From positions 1 to 64,000 of the forward strand of contig NZ_JBNAGH010000005.1 of assembly GCF_049801095.1 (NCBI RefSeq): a stretch of 64,000 bases of DNA, given 5' to 3'. A model generated the notes under the pieces. It was not told the DNA's origin and did no database searches. It was given only the letters and a program-made list of their open reading frames with translations. The stretch comes from Dinoroseobacter sp049801095 (lineage in GTDB: Bacteria; Pseudomonadota; Alphaproteobacteria; Rhodobacterales; Rhodobacteraceae). Every line of letters begins with the position of its first letter. Position 1 is the stretch's first letter. This document shows, piece by piece, positions 13,269-21,790 of the stretch. A program made the position numbers and the translations under genes.

Positions 13269-13417
13269 CGCTTCCCCGGGCAGCTGATTTCACAATGCGA
13301 AGGATCGCTCCCCATGCCAAGCTGACTAGGTAGCCGAGACACGCTCTGACACCCAGAGGTCGTCGGACCTCATCCTGCTCCCTTACCCAACTCCAAGAAC
13401 CGCGATAGAGGCCACGC

Positions 13418-14983
13418 CTACCGCAATCCAATCTGATCCAGGGCACGGACCATGGCTGCGTGGCGATCAGGGTCGCGCAGGGTGAAAAGCGTCCAGAACC
13501 GGTCCTTGTAGAACCCCTTATAGGACTGACCGATCTTTTCCACGGCCTGATCCGCGCGTTCTTTGGCGCCAAAAGCCGAATAGACGGCCGCCGCCACCAC
13601 ATAGACATAGAGATGCGGGTTCGTGGCCCGGACAGAGAGATCCGCGTATTTGAGCGCCGCCTCGGGATCATTGCGCACAAAGGCAGCGAGGCTGCGCGAG
13701 CTGATCATCCCGGCGATGTGCGGATCAATCGGGCTCAGGGACATGGCGGTCGACGCATGCTGATCCGCCACCACCCCGTCGCAGGTGATCGCGTTGAACT
13801 TGCCGAGCTCATAATGCCCGAAGGCATAGTTCGGGTTCAGCGCAACGGACCGATCCACCCAGCCTCTCGCGTTGTCCACATCGCCCGAGATCCAGTTCGC
13901 CCGACCCAGCACCAGATTGCAAAACGGGTCCAGTGGATCGAGCTGGGTCGCCCGCTCCGCAAGCTCCGTCCCGCGCGACAGGCTCCGCTGCGGATCATCG
14001 GTGAAGAAGAGGTTGTAATGCTCGAGCTCGGCATAGGCCAAGGCGCTATAGGCGCGGGCAAAGCTGGGATCGCGCGCGATGGCCTCTTCCATATGGTGGC
14101 GCGCGATCTCATGCCCCGACTGCCGGAAACGAAAGAGATGCCGGATCCCCAGATGGTAATGCCCCCAGGCATCCAGGTTCTCGGTCGGCACACGCTCCAG
14201 GCTCTCGGCCTCGTTCAGGGGGATATGCATCTCCACCGCGCCGCACACCTCGCGCACGATCTCTTGCCGGGTCACGAAGATATCGTCGAGGGGGCCAGCA
14301 TAGACCTCGCTCCAGACGACCCGGTGGCTGCGCGTATCGGTCAGCTCTGCCGTCACGGTCAGGCGCGGGCCAAGCAGCTCCACAGACCCGGTCAGTGCGT
14401 AGGCGGCCCCGAGCCGGGCATGGATCTCGTTGAAATCGAGGGAGGCGGGATCAAAGCGAAAGGTCGAAGCCCGGGCGATCACCTTGACCGCGCGCAAACG
14501 CGAGAGGGCGGAGATCAGCTCTGCCGGGACCCCTTCGGCAATCGCGCTGTGGCTCGGATCGCTATGGATGAGCGAGAAGGGGAGCACGGCCACCACCGGG
14601 CGTCCTCCCTGAGGGACAGGATCCGGTGGTGGGCTGGGCTCAGGCTGCAGCACGCTCGCCGGGCGCGCAGCGCCAAGCTCGACCGTGGGCGCCACAAACC
14701 GGAACCCTTTGCCGCGCACGGTCCGGATGAACCGCTGTGCGGATCCATCATCCCCCAGCGCCTTGCGCAGCTGCTTCAACGTGCTGGAGATCGAAGCCTC
14801 AGAGACAAAAACTCCGGGCCACACCTGATCGAAGATTTCGTCCTTGGTGACCACCCGATCCCGGTTCTGCACCAGAAAGAGCAACAGGTCATAGCATTTC
14901 GGTTCGAGCGGGATCCGCCCGTCCTGAGCAATGAGTTCCACTTGCGCCGGGTCCAGCGTGAACCCCTCGAATTCGTAGGCCAT
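13418..14983 (-). CDS. OmpR/CadC-type winged-helix regulator with TolB-like and TPR region
   Basis: 521 residues. Residues 1-100 are a winged-helix DNA-binding domain of the OmpR/CadC kind (VVTKDEIFDQVWPGVFVSEASISSTLKQLRKALGDD region, then FIRTVRGKGFRFVA). A proline-rich linker leads into a TolB-N-like domain (about 128-230, VAVLPFSLIHSDPSHSAIAEGVPAELISAL region), followed by tetratricopeptide-like helices (about 270-480). No transmembrane helix is evident, unlike classical CadC, so it is probably a soluble regulator. It is transcribed alone, 70 bases from gmaS. Targets are unknown. Confidence 0.8.
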   Translation of the reverse strand: MAYEFEGFTLDPAQVELIAQDGRIPLEPKCYDLLLFLVQNRDRVVTKDEIFDQVWPGVFVSEASISSTLKQLRKALGDDGSAQRFIRTVRGKGFRFVAPTVELGAARPASVLQPEPSPPPDPVPQGGRPVVAVLPFSLIHSDPSHSAIAEGVPAELISALSRLRAVKVIARASTFRFDPASLDFNEIHARLGAAYALTGSVELLGPRLTVTAELTDTRSHRVVWSEVYAGPLDDIFVTRQEIVREVCGAVEMHIPLNEAESLERVPTENLDAWGHYHLGIRHLFRFRQSGHEIARHHMEEAIARDPSFARAYSALAYAELEHYNLFFTDDPQRSLSRGTELAERATQLDPLDPFCNLVLGRANWISGDVDNARGWVDRSVALNPNYAFGHYELGKFNAITCDGVVADQHASTAMSLSPIDPHIAGMISSRSLAAFVRNDPEAALKYADLSVRATNPHLYVYVVAAAVYSAFGAKERADQAVEKIGQSYKGFYKDRFWTLFTLRDPDRHAAMVRALDQIGLR

Positions 14984-15053
14984 GGGGCTAAGCGTATAAT
15001 CTCAAACCCCCGTCGCAAAGGGGGTAAAGGCGCGCGCCGCTGCCCGGATGGGC

Positions 15054-16382
15054 TCAGATATCGAGCGTGTTGGTCCGCTCCCATTCCGAGAAATGGGACA
15101 CGTAGGAATTCCATTCCTGCATCTTCATTTTCAGATAGGCGGCGGAGAACTCCTCACCCATCGCTGCCTTCAGCCCCTTGTCGCGCTCATAGGCCCGCAG
15201 CGCATCGAGCAGGTTCAGCGGCAATTTCGGTGCCCCGCGCACCTTGTGGCCTTCGGTATACATGTCGATGTCATAGCGCTTGCCGGGATCGGCCTCGCTG
15301 CGGATGCCGTCGAGCCCCGCGGCGATGATCACCGCTTGCAGGAGGTACGGGTTGGCCGCCCCATCCGGTAGGCGCAGCTCGAACCGGCCCGGGCCGGGGA
15401 CGCGGACCATATGGGTGCGGTTGTTGCCGGTCCATGTCACCGTATTTGGCGCCCAGGTCGCCCCAGAGACCGTGCGCGGCGCATTGATCCGCTTGTAGCT
15501 GTTCACCGTCGGGTTGGTGATCGCTGCCAGTGCCGAGGCGTGTTTCATGATCCCGCCGAGGAAGTGCTTGCCCCGTTCCGAAAGGCCCACTTCGCCGGTC
15601 GGCCCGTCCCCCTCACCGGCAAAGACATTGGTTTTCGCGTCGGCCCCCGGCGCGTCCCAAACCGAGATATGGGCGTGGCAGCCATTGCCCGTCAGGCCCT
15701 CGATCGGTTTCGGCATGAAGGTCGCGCGGAACCCGTGCTTCTCGGCGACGGATTTAGTCATGAACTTGAAGAAGCTGTGCTTGTCCGCGGTCTTCAGGAC
15801 ATCGTCGAACTCCCAGTTCATCTCGAACTGGCCATTCGCGTCCTCATGGTCGTTCTGATAGGGGCCCCAGCCCAGCTCGAGCATGTAGTCGCAGATCTCG
15901 CGCACCACGTCATAGCGACGCATGACCGCCTGCTGGTCATAGCAGGGCTTCTCGGCCGTATCGAAGGGATCCGAGATCTGCGTGCCCTCGGGCGTGAGCA
16001 GGAAGTATTCCGCCTCCACCCCGGTTTTCACATGCAGGCCTTCGCTGGCCGCCTCGTCGATCAGCCGGCGCAGCACGTTGCGCGGAGCCTGGGCCACATC
16101 CGCACCTTCCATCACGCAATTGCTCGCAACCCAGGCCACCTCCGGCTTCCAGGGCAGCTGGATCACCGAGGAGGCATCCGGCACGGCCAGCATGTCCGGA
16201 TGCGCGGGGGTCATGTCGAGCCATGTGGCAAAACCCGCAAAGCCCGCGCCCTCCTCCTGCATCTCGGCAATCGCCTGAGCCGGGACCAGTTTCGCCCGTT
16301 GTCCGCCGAACAGGTCCGTGAAGGAAATCATGAAGTATTTGACACCGGTGTCCTTGGCGAAGGTGGCGAGATCAATGGTCAT
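15054..16382 (-). CDS. gmaS: Gamma-glutamylmethylamide synthetase (type III glutamine synthetase-like)
   Basis: 442 residues with the glutamine synthetase catalytic fold: beta-grasp N-terminus (VKYFMISFTDLFGGQRAK), EAEYF metal ligand (about 123-127), NGCHAHIS near 233-240, and the ATP/glutamate-site segment PGPGRFELRLPDGAANPY. It should ligate methylamine to glutamate with ATP, giving gamma-glutamylmethylamide, the first step of the N-methylglutamate pathway. The assignment over plain GlnT rests on linkage to mgsC, mgsB and mgsA just upstream on the same strand. Alternative: an ordinary type III glutamine synthetase. Confidence 0.85.
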   Translation of the reverse strand: MTIDLATFAKDTGVKYFMISFTDLFGGQRAKLVPAQAIAEMQEEGAGFAGFATWLDMTPAHPDMLAVPDASSVIQLPWKPEVAWVASNCVMEGADVAQAPRNVLRRLIDEAASEGLHVKTGVEAEYFLLTPEGTQISDPFDTAEKPCYDQQAVMRRYDVVREICDYMLELGWGPYQNDHEDANGQFEMNWEFDDVLKTADKHSFFKFMTKSVAEKHGFRATFMPKPIEGLTGNGCHAHISVWDAPGADAKTNVFAGEGDGPTGEVGLSERGKHFLGGIMKHASALAAITNPTVNSYKRINAPRTVSGATWAPNTVTWTGNNRTHMVRVPGPGRFELRLPDGAANPYLLQAVIIAAGLDGIRSEADPGKRYDIDMYTEGHKVRGAPKLPLNLLDALRAYERDKGLKAAMGEEFSAAYLKMKMQEWNSYVSHFSEWERTNTLDI

Positions 16383-16457
16383 GTGGCGTGGTCCTGTTGT
16401 CGGTTGGGATCGAAATGAATGCGCAGCAGCCGCGCGGGGCGCGGCTGTCTGGTGTGA

Positions 16458-17804
16458 TCAAAAGCTGGTGCCGGGTTTGCCCGGATACCAATCGGTACCC
16501 GCGAGGGGGATGCGCGCCATGGCGGCGGCCTCCATCGTCAGGGCGCAGAGGTCCTCGGGCTCCAGATTGTGCAGGTGGCTCTTGCCGCAGGCGCGCGCGA
16601 TGGTCTGGGCCTCGAGCGTCATCACCTTGAGGTAGTTATTGAGCCGCCGTCCCCCCTCCACCGGGTCGAGCCGGGCCATGAGATCGGGGTCCTGTGTGGT
16701 GATGCCCGCCGGGTCATTGCCCTCATGCCAATCATCATAGGCCCCTGCCGTGGTGCCGAGTTTCTGGTAGTCGTCCTCCCAGCGCGGGTCATTGTCCCCC
16801 AGCGCGATCAGGGCCGCCGTGCCGATGGCCACCGCATCCGCGCCAAGCGCCATGCATTTGGCCACATCCGCCCCGGTGCGCACGCCGCCGGAGACGACAA
16901 GCTGCACCTCCCGGTGCATGCCCAGATCCTGCAGCGCCCGCACGGCCTCCCGGATGCAGGCGAGGATCGGCTGGCCCACATGCTCGATGAACACGTCCTG
17001 CGTGGCGGCTGTGCCCCCCTGCATCCCGTCGAGCACGACCACATCCGCCCCGGCCTTCACCGCGAGCGTCGTGTCGAAATAGGGCCTTGCGCCGCCGACC
17101 TTGATATAGATCGGCACTTTCCAGGAGGTGATCTCGCGCAGCTCTAGGATCTTGATCTCCAGATCATCGGGACCGGTCCAATCCGGGTGCCGACAGGCAG
17201 ATCGCTGATCGATCCCCTTGGGCAGGTTGCGCATCTCCGCCACCCGGTCCGAGATCTTCTGACCCAGAAGCATGCCGCCCCCGCCCGGCTTCGCGCCCTG
17301 TCCGACCACGACCTCGATCGCATCGGCCTTGCGCAGATCATCCGGGTTCATCCCGTAGCGCGAGGGCAGATACTGATAAACCAGCTTATCGGAATGGCCG
17401 CGCTCCTCTGGCGTCATGCCGCCATCGCCCGTGGTGGTCGAAGTGCCGGCCAGCGTGGCGCCCCGGCCCAGAGCCTCCTTCGCGGGGCCTGACAGTGCAC
17501 CAAAGGACATGCCCGCGATGGTGATCGGGATGTCGAGCTCGATGGGATTGCTGGCAAACCGCGTGCCCAGCGTCACCCGCGTGTCACAGGTCTCCCGGTA
17601 GCCCTCCAGCGGATAGCGCGAGATCGAGGCGCCGAGAAACAGCAGATCGTCGAAATGCGGCACTTTCCGCTTCGCCCCACCGCCGCGCACGTCATAGATG
17701 CCCGTGGCCGCCGCGCGCCGGATCTCGGCATTGATGCTCTGGCTGAAGGTGGCCGATTGGATCGGTTCGGTCCGCGGAGGACCGTCCTGCTTGATGTCCT
17801 TCAT
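16458..17804 (-). CDS. mgsC: N-methylglutamate synthase subunit C (glutamate synthase-like FMN domain)
   Basis: 448 residues from the ATG at 17804 (MKDIKQDG), which lies 10 bases past the mgsB stop; a longer frame to 17909 would run far back into mgsB. The protein is the FMN-binding TIM-barrel of glutamate synthase: SFGALSGPAKEALGRGA, GQGAKPGGGGMLLGQKIS and LVVSGGVRTGADVAKCMALGADAVAIGTA segments are visible. With MgsA and MgsB it should convert gamma-glutamylmethylamide and 2-oxoglutarate-derived carbon to N-methylglutamate. It is followed by gmaS after 75 bases. Confidence 0.88.
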   Translation of the reverse strand: MKDIKQDGPPRTEPIQSATFSQSINAEIRRAAATGIYDVRGGGAKRKVPHFDDLLFLGASISRYPLEGYRETCDTRVTLGTRFASNPIELDIPITIAGMSFGALSGPAKEALGRGATLAGTSTTTGDGGMTPEERGHSDKLVYQYLPSRYGMNPDDLRKADAIEVVVGQGAKPGGGGMLLGQKISDRVAEMRNLPKGIDQRSACRHPDWTGPDDLEIKILELREITSWKVPIYIKVGGARPYFDTTLAVKAGADVVVLDGMQGGTAATQDVFIEHVGQPILACIREAVRALQDLGMHREVQLVVSGGVRTGADVAKCMALGADAVAIGTAALIALGDNDPRWEDDYQKLGTTAGAYDDWHEGNDPAGITTQDPDLMARLDPVEGGRRLNNYLKVMTLEAQTIARACGKSHLHNLEPEDLCALTMEAAAMARIPLAGTDWYPGKPGTSF

Positions 17805-17814
17805 CGCTGGATCC

Positions 17815-18492
17815 TCAATAGGCATTGTCGATATGGAAATTATAGAGCTTGCGGGCTGAGCCGTAGCGCTTGAACTCTTCGGGTTTCGCATCGCAGCCCC
17901 CGCGTTCAAGGAGGTCCGCCAGGATCTCCAGATGTTCGGGGCGCATCTCTTTCTCGATGCAATCGGCGCCGAGCGATTTCACCGAACCGCGCACGAAAAG
18001 GCGCGCTTCGTAGATCGAATCCCCCAGCGCGTCGCCCGCATCGCCGCAGACCACGAGGTTCCCCGATTGCGCCATGAAGGCGGACATGTGCCCGACATTG
18101 CCATGGACCACGATGTCGATCCCCTTCATCGAGATCCCGCAGCGCGAGGAGGCATTGCCCTTGATCACCAGCGTGCCGCCATGGCCCGTCGCCCCGGCAT
18201 ATTGGCTGGCATCGCCGTCGATCACGACCGTGCCGCTCATCATGTTCTCGGCCACGCCCGGCCCGGCGGAGCCGTGGACATGGACCGTGGCCTGCTTGTT
18301 CATCCCGGCGCAGTAATACCCGGTGGAGCCCTTCACATTCACTTCGATCGGCGCGTCGAGCCCGACGGCAATCGCGTGACTGCCACGGGGGTTCACGACC
18401 TCCCATTGGGTCTGGTTGGTGGTCTCCGCCTGTGCGTGCAGCGTGGCGTTCAGCGCGCGCAATCCCTGCGCTTCGAGGTCAAAAATCTGCAT
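17815..18492 (-). CDS. mgsB: N-methylglutamate synthase subunit B (GXGXG domain)
   Basis: 225 residues resembling the C-terminal GXGXG beta-helix domain of the large glutamate synthase subunit (GSTGYYCAGMN, GSAGPGVAENMMSGTVVIDGDAS and GHGGTLVIKGNASSRCGISMKG segments). In ordinary glutamate synthase this domain is part of one large chain; as a separate subunit between MgsA and MgsC it is characteristic of N-methylglutamate synthase and some GltB-like trios. The gene starts one base after mgsA ends. Confidence 0.87.
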   Translation of the reverse strand: MQIFDLEAQGLRALNATLHAQAETTNQTQWEVVNPRGSHAIAVGLDAPIEVNVKGSTGYYCAGMNKQATVHVHGSAGPGVAENMMSGTVVIDGDASQYAGATGHGGTLVIKGNASSRCGISMKGIDIVVHGNVGHMSAFMAQSGNLVVCGDAGDALGDSIYEARLFVRGSVKSLGADCIEKEMRPEHLEILADLLERGGCDAKPEEFKRYGSARKLYNFHIDNAY

Positions 18493-18493
18493 C

Positions 18494-19390
18494 TCAGTGG
18501 TTCCAGAAATAGACGGTGGCGGGCTCGGGTTCCCAGACGCGGGCGCTGTCGATCCCGGGCAGGTTCACCAGCGCGCGATACTCGGACCCGAAGGCGACAT
18601 ATTGATCCGTCTCGGCCATCACCGCCGGTTTGCAGGCAATCGGGTCGCGGACCACGCCGAACCCGTCCTTGGTGCCCACCACGAAGGTGAAAAAGCCGTC
18701 CAGATCCTCCAGCGAGCTTTCGAGCGCATCCCCGAGGCTCGCGCCGTTCTGCATCTTCCACGTCAGATAGGCGGCGGCCACCTCGCTGTCATTCTCGGTC
18801 TCGATCCGCACGCCCTCACGCTGCAGCTTGCGGCGGAGGGAGTTGTGGTTCGACAGGGACCCGTTATGGACGAGGCATTGATCCGAGCCGGTATTGAACG
18901 GGTGCGCGCCCATGGTGGTCACGGCGGATTCCGTGGCCATCCTTGTGTGCCCGATCCCATGGGTGCCGGACATCTCGGCGATGCTGAACCGCGCGGCGAC
19001 GTCCCTGGGCAGACCCACTTCCTTGTAGATCTCGATGATGTCGCCCACGCTCATCACCCGGATCGCAGGGTCATGGGCCTCCAGCGCGGCGCGGGTCGCC
19101 TCGACCTTATCCGCCGGGACCTCGAGAACCGCATGGGTGTCCTTCTGGGCCAGCGTGACCGGCGCGCCGATCGCTGCGGTGAGCGTCTCGGCCAGCCCGT
19201 CAAACACCGTCTCGGGACGGTCCGACTGGATCGTCAGTTTGGAGCGCCCGCCCTGTTCATCGCCATAGAGCGCAAGCCCCGCGCTGTCCGGTCCGCGATC
19301 GGTCATGGTGACCAGCATGTCGGTCAGCATGGCGCCCAACTCCGGCTCCAGCGACTTGTCCTTCAGAAATAGGCCGACGATCCCGCACAT
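18494..19390 (-). CDS. mgsA: N-methylglutamate synthase subunit A (class II glutamine amidotransferase)
   Basis: 298 residues from the ATG at 19390. This start is chosen because class II amidotransferases need the nucleophile cysteine as residue 2 (MCGIVGLF); an upstream start at 19405 would bury it. Further Ntn-hydrolase landmarks: MTDRGPDSAGLA (about 29-40), GIGHTRMATES and HPFNTGSDQCLVHNGSLSNHNSLR region. It supplies the N-methylamine group released from gamma-glutamylmethylamide. First gene of the mgsABC-gmaS operon. Confidence 0.88.
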   Translation of the reverse strand: MCGIVGLFLKDKSLEPELGAMLTDMLVTMTDRGPDSAGLALYGDEQGGRSKLTIQSDRPETVFDGLAETLTAAIGAPVTLAQKDTHAVLEVPADKVEATRAALEAHDPAIRVMSVGDIIEIYKEVGLPRDVAARFSIAEMSGTHGIGHTRMATESAVTTMGAHPFNTGSDQCLVHNGSLSNHNSLRRKLQREGVRIETENDSEVAAAYLTWKMQNGASLGDALESSLEDLDGFFTFVVGTKDGFGVVRDPIACKPAVMAETDQYVAFGSEYRALVNLPGIDSARVWEPEPATVYFWNH

Positions 19391-19498
19391 CCGCACGCTC
19401 TCCATGATCTGGGATTTGGCGGGAACCTAGCACTCACCCATCGCGATTCACAACCATGAAGAATAAAAATTTCACCACAGGAATAATTCTGCTGAATC
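19391..19498 (-). promoter_or_regulatory. Promoter region of mgsABC-gmaS
   Basis: This 108-base gap between the XRE regulator's stop and mgsA is the AT-richest stretch nearby (19460-19492). It must carry the promoter for mgsABC-gmaS unless that operon is read through from the regulator. An imperfect TTC-N7-GAA element lies at 19471-19483. No strong -10/-35 pair can be called with confidence. Confidence 0.4.
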
Positions 19499-20140
19499 TC
19501 AGCGCCCCTGTGGGTAGCTGATGATCGAAATGTAGCGCGCCGGCAGCTCCACCAGCGTTTCCGGCCCGTGGGGTGCATCCGCGTCAAAGAACAGGGTGTC
19601 GCCAGGGCGCAGGGGATAGATCTCGGCCCCGTGCCGGTAATCCACCGCGCCGCTCAGCATGTAGATCGTCTCGAGCCCGCCATGCTGGAACGTGTCGAAC
19701 GTGTCGGATTCCGCGGTCAGCTCGATCAGATAGGGCTCAACGATCACGCCGCTCGCATTGCTGCCGATATGGCCGAGCAGGTTGTATTGATGGCCCGCGC
19801 GGGTCCCCTCGCGTTCGATCTCGACCCCTTCGCCCGCCCGCGTGTGCACCGCCTCGCGCTGTTCCTCGTATTGCCGAAAGAAGGCCGTCAGCGGCACCGA
19901 CAGCGCATTGGCCAGGGATTGCAAGGTCGAGAGGGAGGGCGAGGTATTGCCGTTCTCGATCTTCGACAGCATCCCGATGGAGAGGCCCGTCTGCTCGGAC
20001 AGATCCGCGACCGTCATGTCATGCTGCTTGCGAAAGGCCCGCACCTCGCGCCCGATCGCGACCTCCAGCACGCTTTCCCGCCCGGTCCGGACGGAATGGG
20101 GGTCCTGGCTCAGTTTGACGACCATATCCTGCTCCCTCAT
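19499..20140 (-). CDS. XRE-family regulator with C-terminal cupin sensor
   Basis: 213 residues: helix-turn-helix at about 30-85 (MTVADLSEQTGLSIGMLSKIENG then SPSLSTLQSLANALSVPLTAFF) and a cupin barrel at about 140-210 (HGGLETIYMLSGAVDYRHG, LRPGDTLFFDADAPHGPE). Such HTH-cupin proteins commonly regulate amine, polyamine or amino-acid genes. It lies directly upstream of mgsABC-gmaS on the same strand and divergent from the GlxA-type regulator, so it is a likely controller of methylamine use. GAGG eight bases before the ATG supports this start. Confidence 0.85.
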   Translation of the reverse strand: MREQDMVVKLSQDPHSVRTGRESVLEVAIGREVRAFRKQHDMTVADLSEQTGLSIGMLSKIENGNTSPSLSTLQSLANALSVPLTAFFRQYEEQREAVHTRAGEGVEIEREGTRAGHQYNLLGHIGSNASGVIVEPYLIELTAESDTFDTFQHGGLETIYMLSGAVDYRHGAEIYPLRPGDTLFFDADAPHGPETLVELPARYISIISYPQGR

Positions 20141-20192
20141 CGGGCCTCAGAGTTTCTTCTGATTGCCACTTTCTTTCCTGAGATTACACTAG

Positions 20193-21218
20193 ATGGATCG
20201 AAATCAAACCACCACCGGGCCCATGACACAGACCATGATTGCCGGGTTCCTGATCTCGGCAGGCTTTCCCATGGCCTGCCTGACCTCGATGATCGAACCC
20301 TTGCGCGCCGCCAATGAAATCCATGGCAGGGACGTGTTCCACTGGCGGCTTCTGTCCGAGGCGGGCGGGCAGGTGACCTCCAGCGCGCAGATCGGGTTCG
20401 AGACGGATCCCGCGCGCGCGGCGGAGGAGCGGTTGGACTACCTTATCCTGCTTTCGGCCCCGACGACCCGGCTTGCCGATCCCGCGACCGCCGCCACCCT
20501 GCGGCGCCGGGCGCGCCACGGCACGGTACTGGGCGCGGTAAGCGGTGGGGTCTTTCCCTTGGTACAGGCGGGTCTTGCCCCCGGCACGCCGATCGCGGTC
20601 CATTGGTGCTATCAGGCGGCGTTTGAGGCGGCCTTCCCGGATCAGGCCGCCACAGAGCAAGTGCTGGAATGGCGCGGCCCGGTGATCACGGCAGCAGGGG
20701 CTGCGGCGGCCTTTGACCTCGCGCTCTTGATGATCGAGCAGCGTTTGGGGCCGGAATTGGCTGCGGAGGTTGCTTGCTGGTTCCAGCACCCGGTGATGCG
20801 GCGCGGGGATGTGGCGCAGGCGGTTCCGGCGCTGATCGGTGCGGATCCCGGGGCTGAGCTGCCGCCTCTGGTCGCCCGGGCCGTGCGGCTCTTCTCCGCG
20901 GATCTGGCTGTGCCGGTCCCCGTAGGCGAGGTCGCAATGCAGCTAGGGATCTCTCCCCGGCAGCTCGAGCGGGCCTTCAAGCGGGCGACCGGGCAGAGCC
21001 CCTCGCGCTATGCCCGTAAGCTCCGCATGGAGGCCGCGCGCCAGATCATGCTCTACACCAATGACAAGGTGATCGAGGTCGCGCAGGCCGTCGGCTATGG
21101 CGACGCGCAGACCTTCGGCAAGCATTACCGGGCGGCCTTCGGGAAATCGCCGCTGGAGGACCGGGCGCAGATCAATCTCTTCCGCGTCGAGGGCAATTTG
21201 CCGGTGCCGTCGACCTAG
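20193..21218 (+). CDS. GlxA-type AraC-family regulator (amidotransferase-like sensor)
   Basis: 341 residues: a DJ-1/PfpI-like sensor domain at about 10-190 (MIAGFLISAGFPMACLTSMIEPLRAANE onward) and two AraC helix-turn-helix units at about 225-330 (VAMQLGISPRQLERAFKRATGQSPSRYARKLR, then VAQAVGYGDAQTFGKHYRAAFG). Known members such as GbdR and SouR respond to betaine-pathway N-methyl compounds. It stands alone on the plus strand between the mgs and mgd operons, with its 3' end overlapping that of mgdD by four bases, so a role in N-methylglutamate or methylamine sensing is likely. Confidence 0.85.
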   Translation: MDRNQTTTGPMTQTMIAGFLISAGFPMACLTSMIEPLRAANEIHGRDVFHWRLLSEAGGQVTSSAQIGFETDPARAAEERLDYLILLSAPTTRLADPATAATLRRRARHGTVLGAVSGGVFPLVQAGLAPGTPIAVHWCYQAAFEAAFPDQAATEQVLEWRGPVITAAGAAAAFDLALLMIEQRLGPELAAEVACWFQHPVMRRGDVAQAVPALIGADPGAELPPLVARAVRLFSADLAVPVPVGEVAMQLGISPRQLERAFKRATGQSPSRYARKLRMEAARQIMLYTNDKVIEVAQAVGYGDAQTFGKHYRAAFGKSPLEDRAQINLFRVEGNLPVPST

Positions 21219-21790
21219 GCCACGGCCTCCATGCCCGTCAGCAGCGCATGGTGTAGCGAGCCCGCCGATGAGCGGGGGCCAAGGATCCGGATCAGATCAC
21301 CGGTTTCGGGGCGCAAGACAAAGCACCCGAGATGGTCGATCACCGTGCGTTGGGCGGCTCCGGGTGGCATGCGGCGGATCTCCACCGGGCAGAGCAGCTC
21401 CATCGCCGCCGCGATCATGTCGCCCGCAAGGTCGAAGACGACCCAGCCATCGGTCTGCTCGGTGATCGAGGCGGCCGCCCGGAACCGGGTCTTGAGCACT
21501 GCAGCCAGATCCTCACGGGTGTCGAAAGGCGCGGTAATCATCCAGGCCTCGGGCCCGATCCAGAACCCCGTTTCCGGAGTGCCCCGCGTCATCTCCCCCG
21601 GCCCGGGCACCGCCCCGAGCAGTGCGGTGAGAGCCGCATGGCAGGTCTCCTCCTGTCCCACCCGCGCGCTGAGCGAGGCTAGCGCAAAACCCGGGTTCTC
21701 GGTCAGGGTCAGCGTGCCGATGGTGTCGACCCGGGGGGTGAGCCCGCCCAGAGCCGTGCGGGGCTGCAGTGTGATCGAGGTCTCAGACAC
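21215..21790 (-). CDS. mgdD: N-methylglutamate dehydrogenase subunit D (sarcosine oxidase gamma-like)
   Basis: 191 residues resembling SoxG/gamma subunits, with an aminomethyltransferase-like core: LRFRAAASITEQTDGWVVFDLAG and the RTVIDHLGCFVLRP segment. It is the last gene of mgdABCD and overlaps mgdC by eight bases. In heterotetrameric enzymes this subunit packs against the folate-binding part of the alpha subunit. Alternative reading: soxG of a true sarcosine oxidase. Confidence 0.82.
   Translation of the reverse strand: MSETSITLQPRTALGGLTPRVDTIGTLTLTENPGFALASLSARVGQEETCHAALTALLGAVPGPGEMTRGTPETGFWIGPEAWMITAPFDTREDLAAVLKTRFRAAASITEQTDGWVVFDLAGDMIAAAMELLCPVEIRRMPPGAAQRTVIDHLGCFVLRPETGDLIRILGPRSSAGSLHHALLTGMEAVA

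Noticed and set aside
13460..15328. 622-codon open frame on the plus strand
   Set aside because: Antisense shadow of the winged-helix/TPR regulator and the end of gmaS; biased Arg/His/Gly composition.
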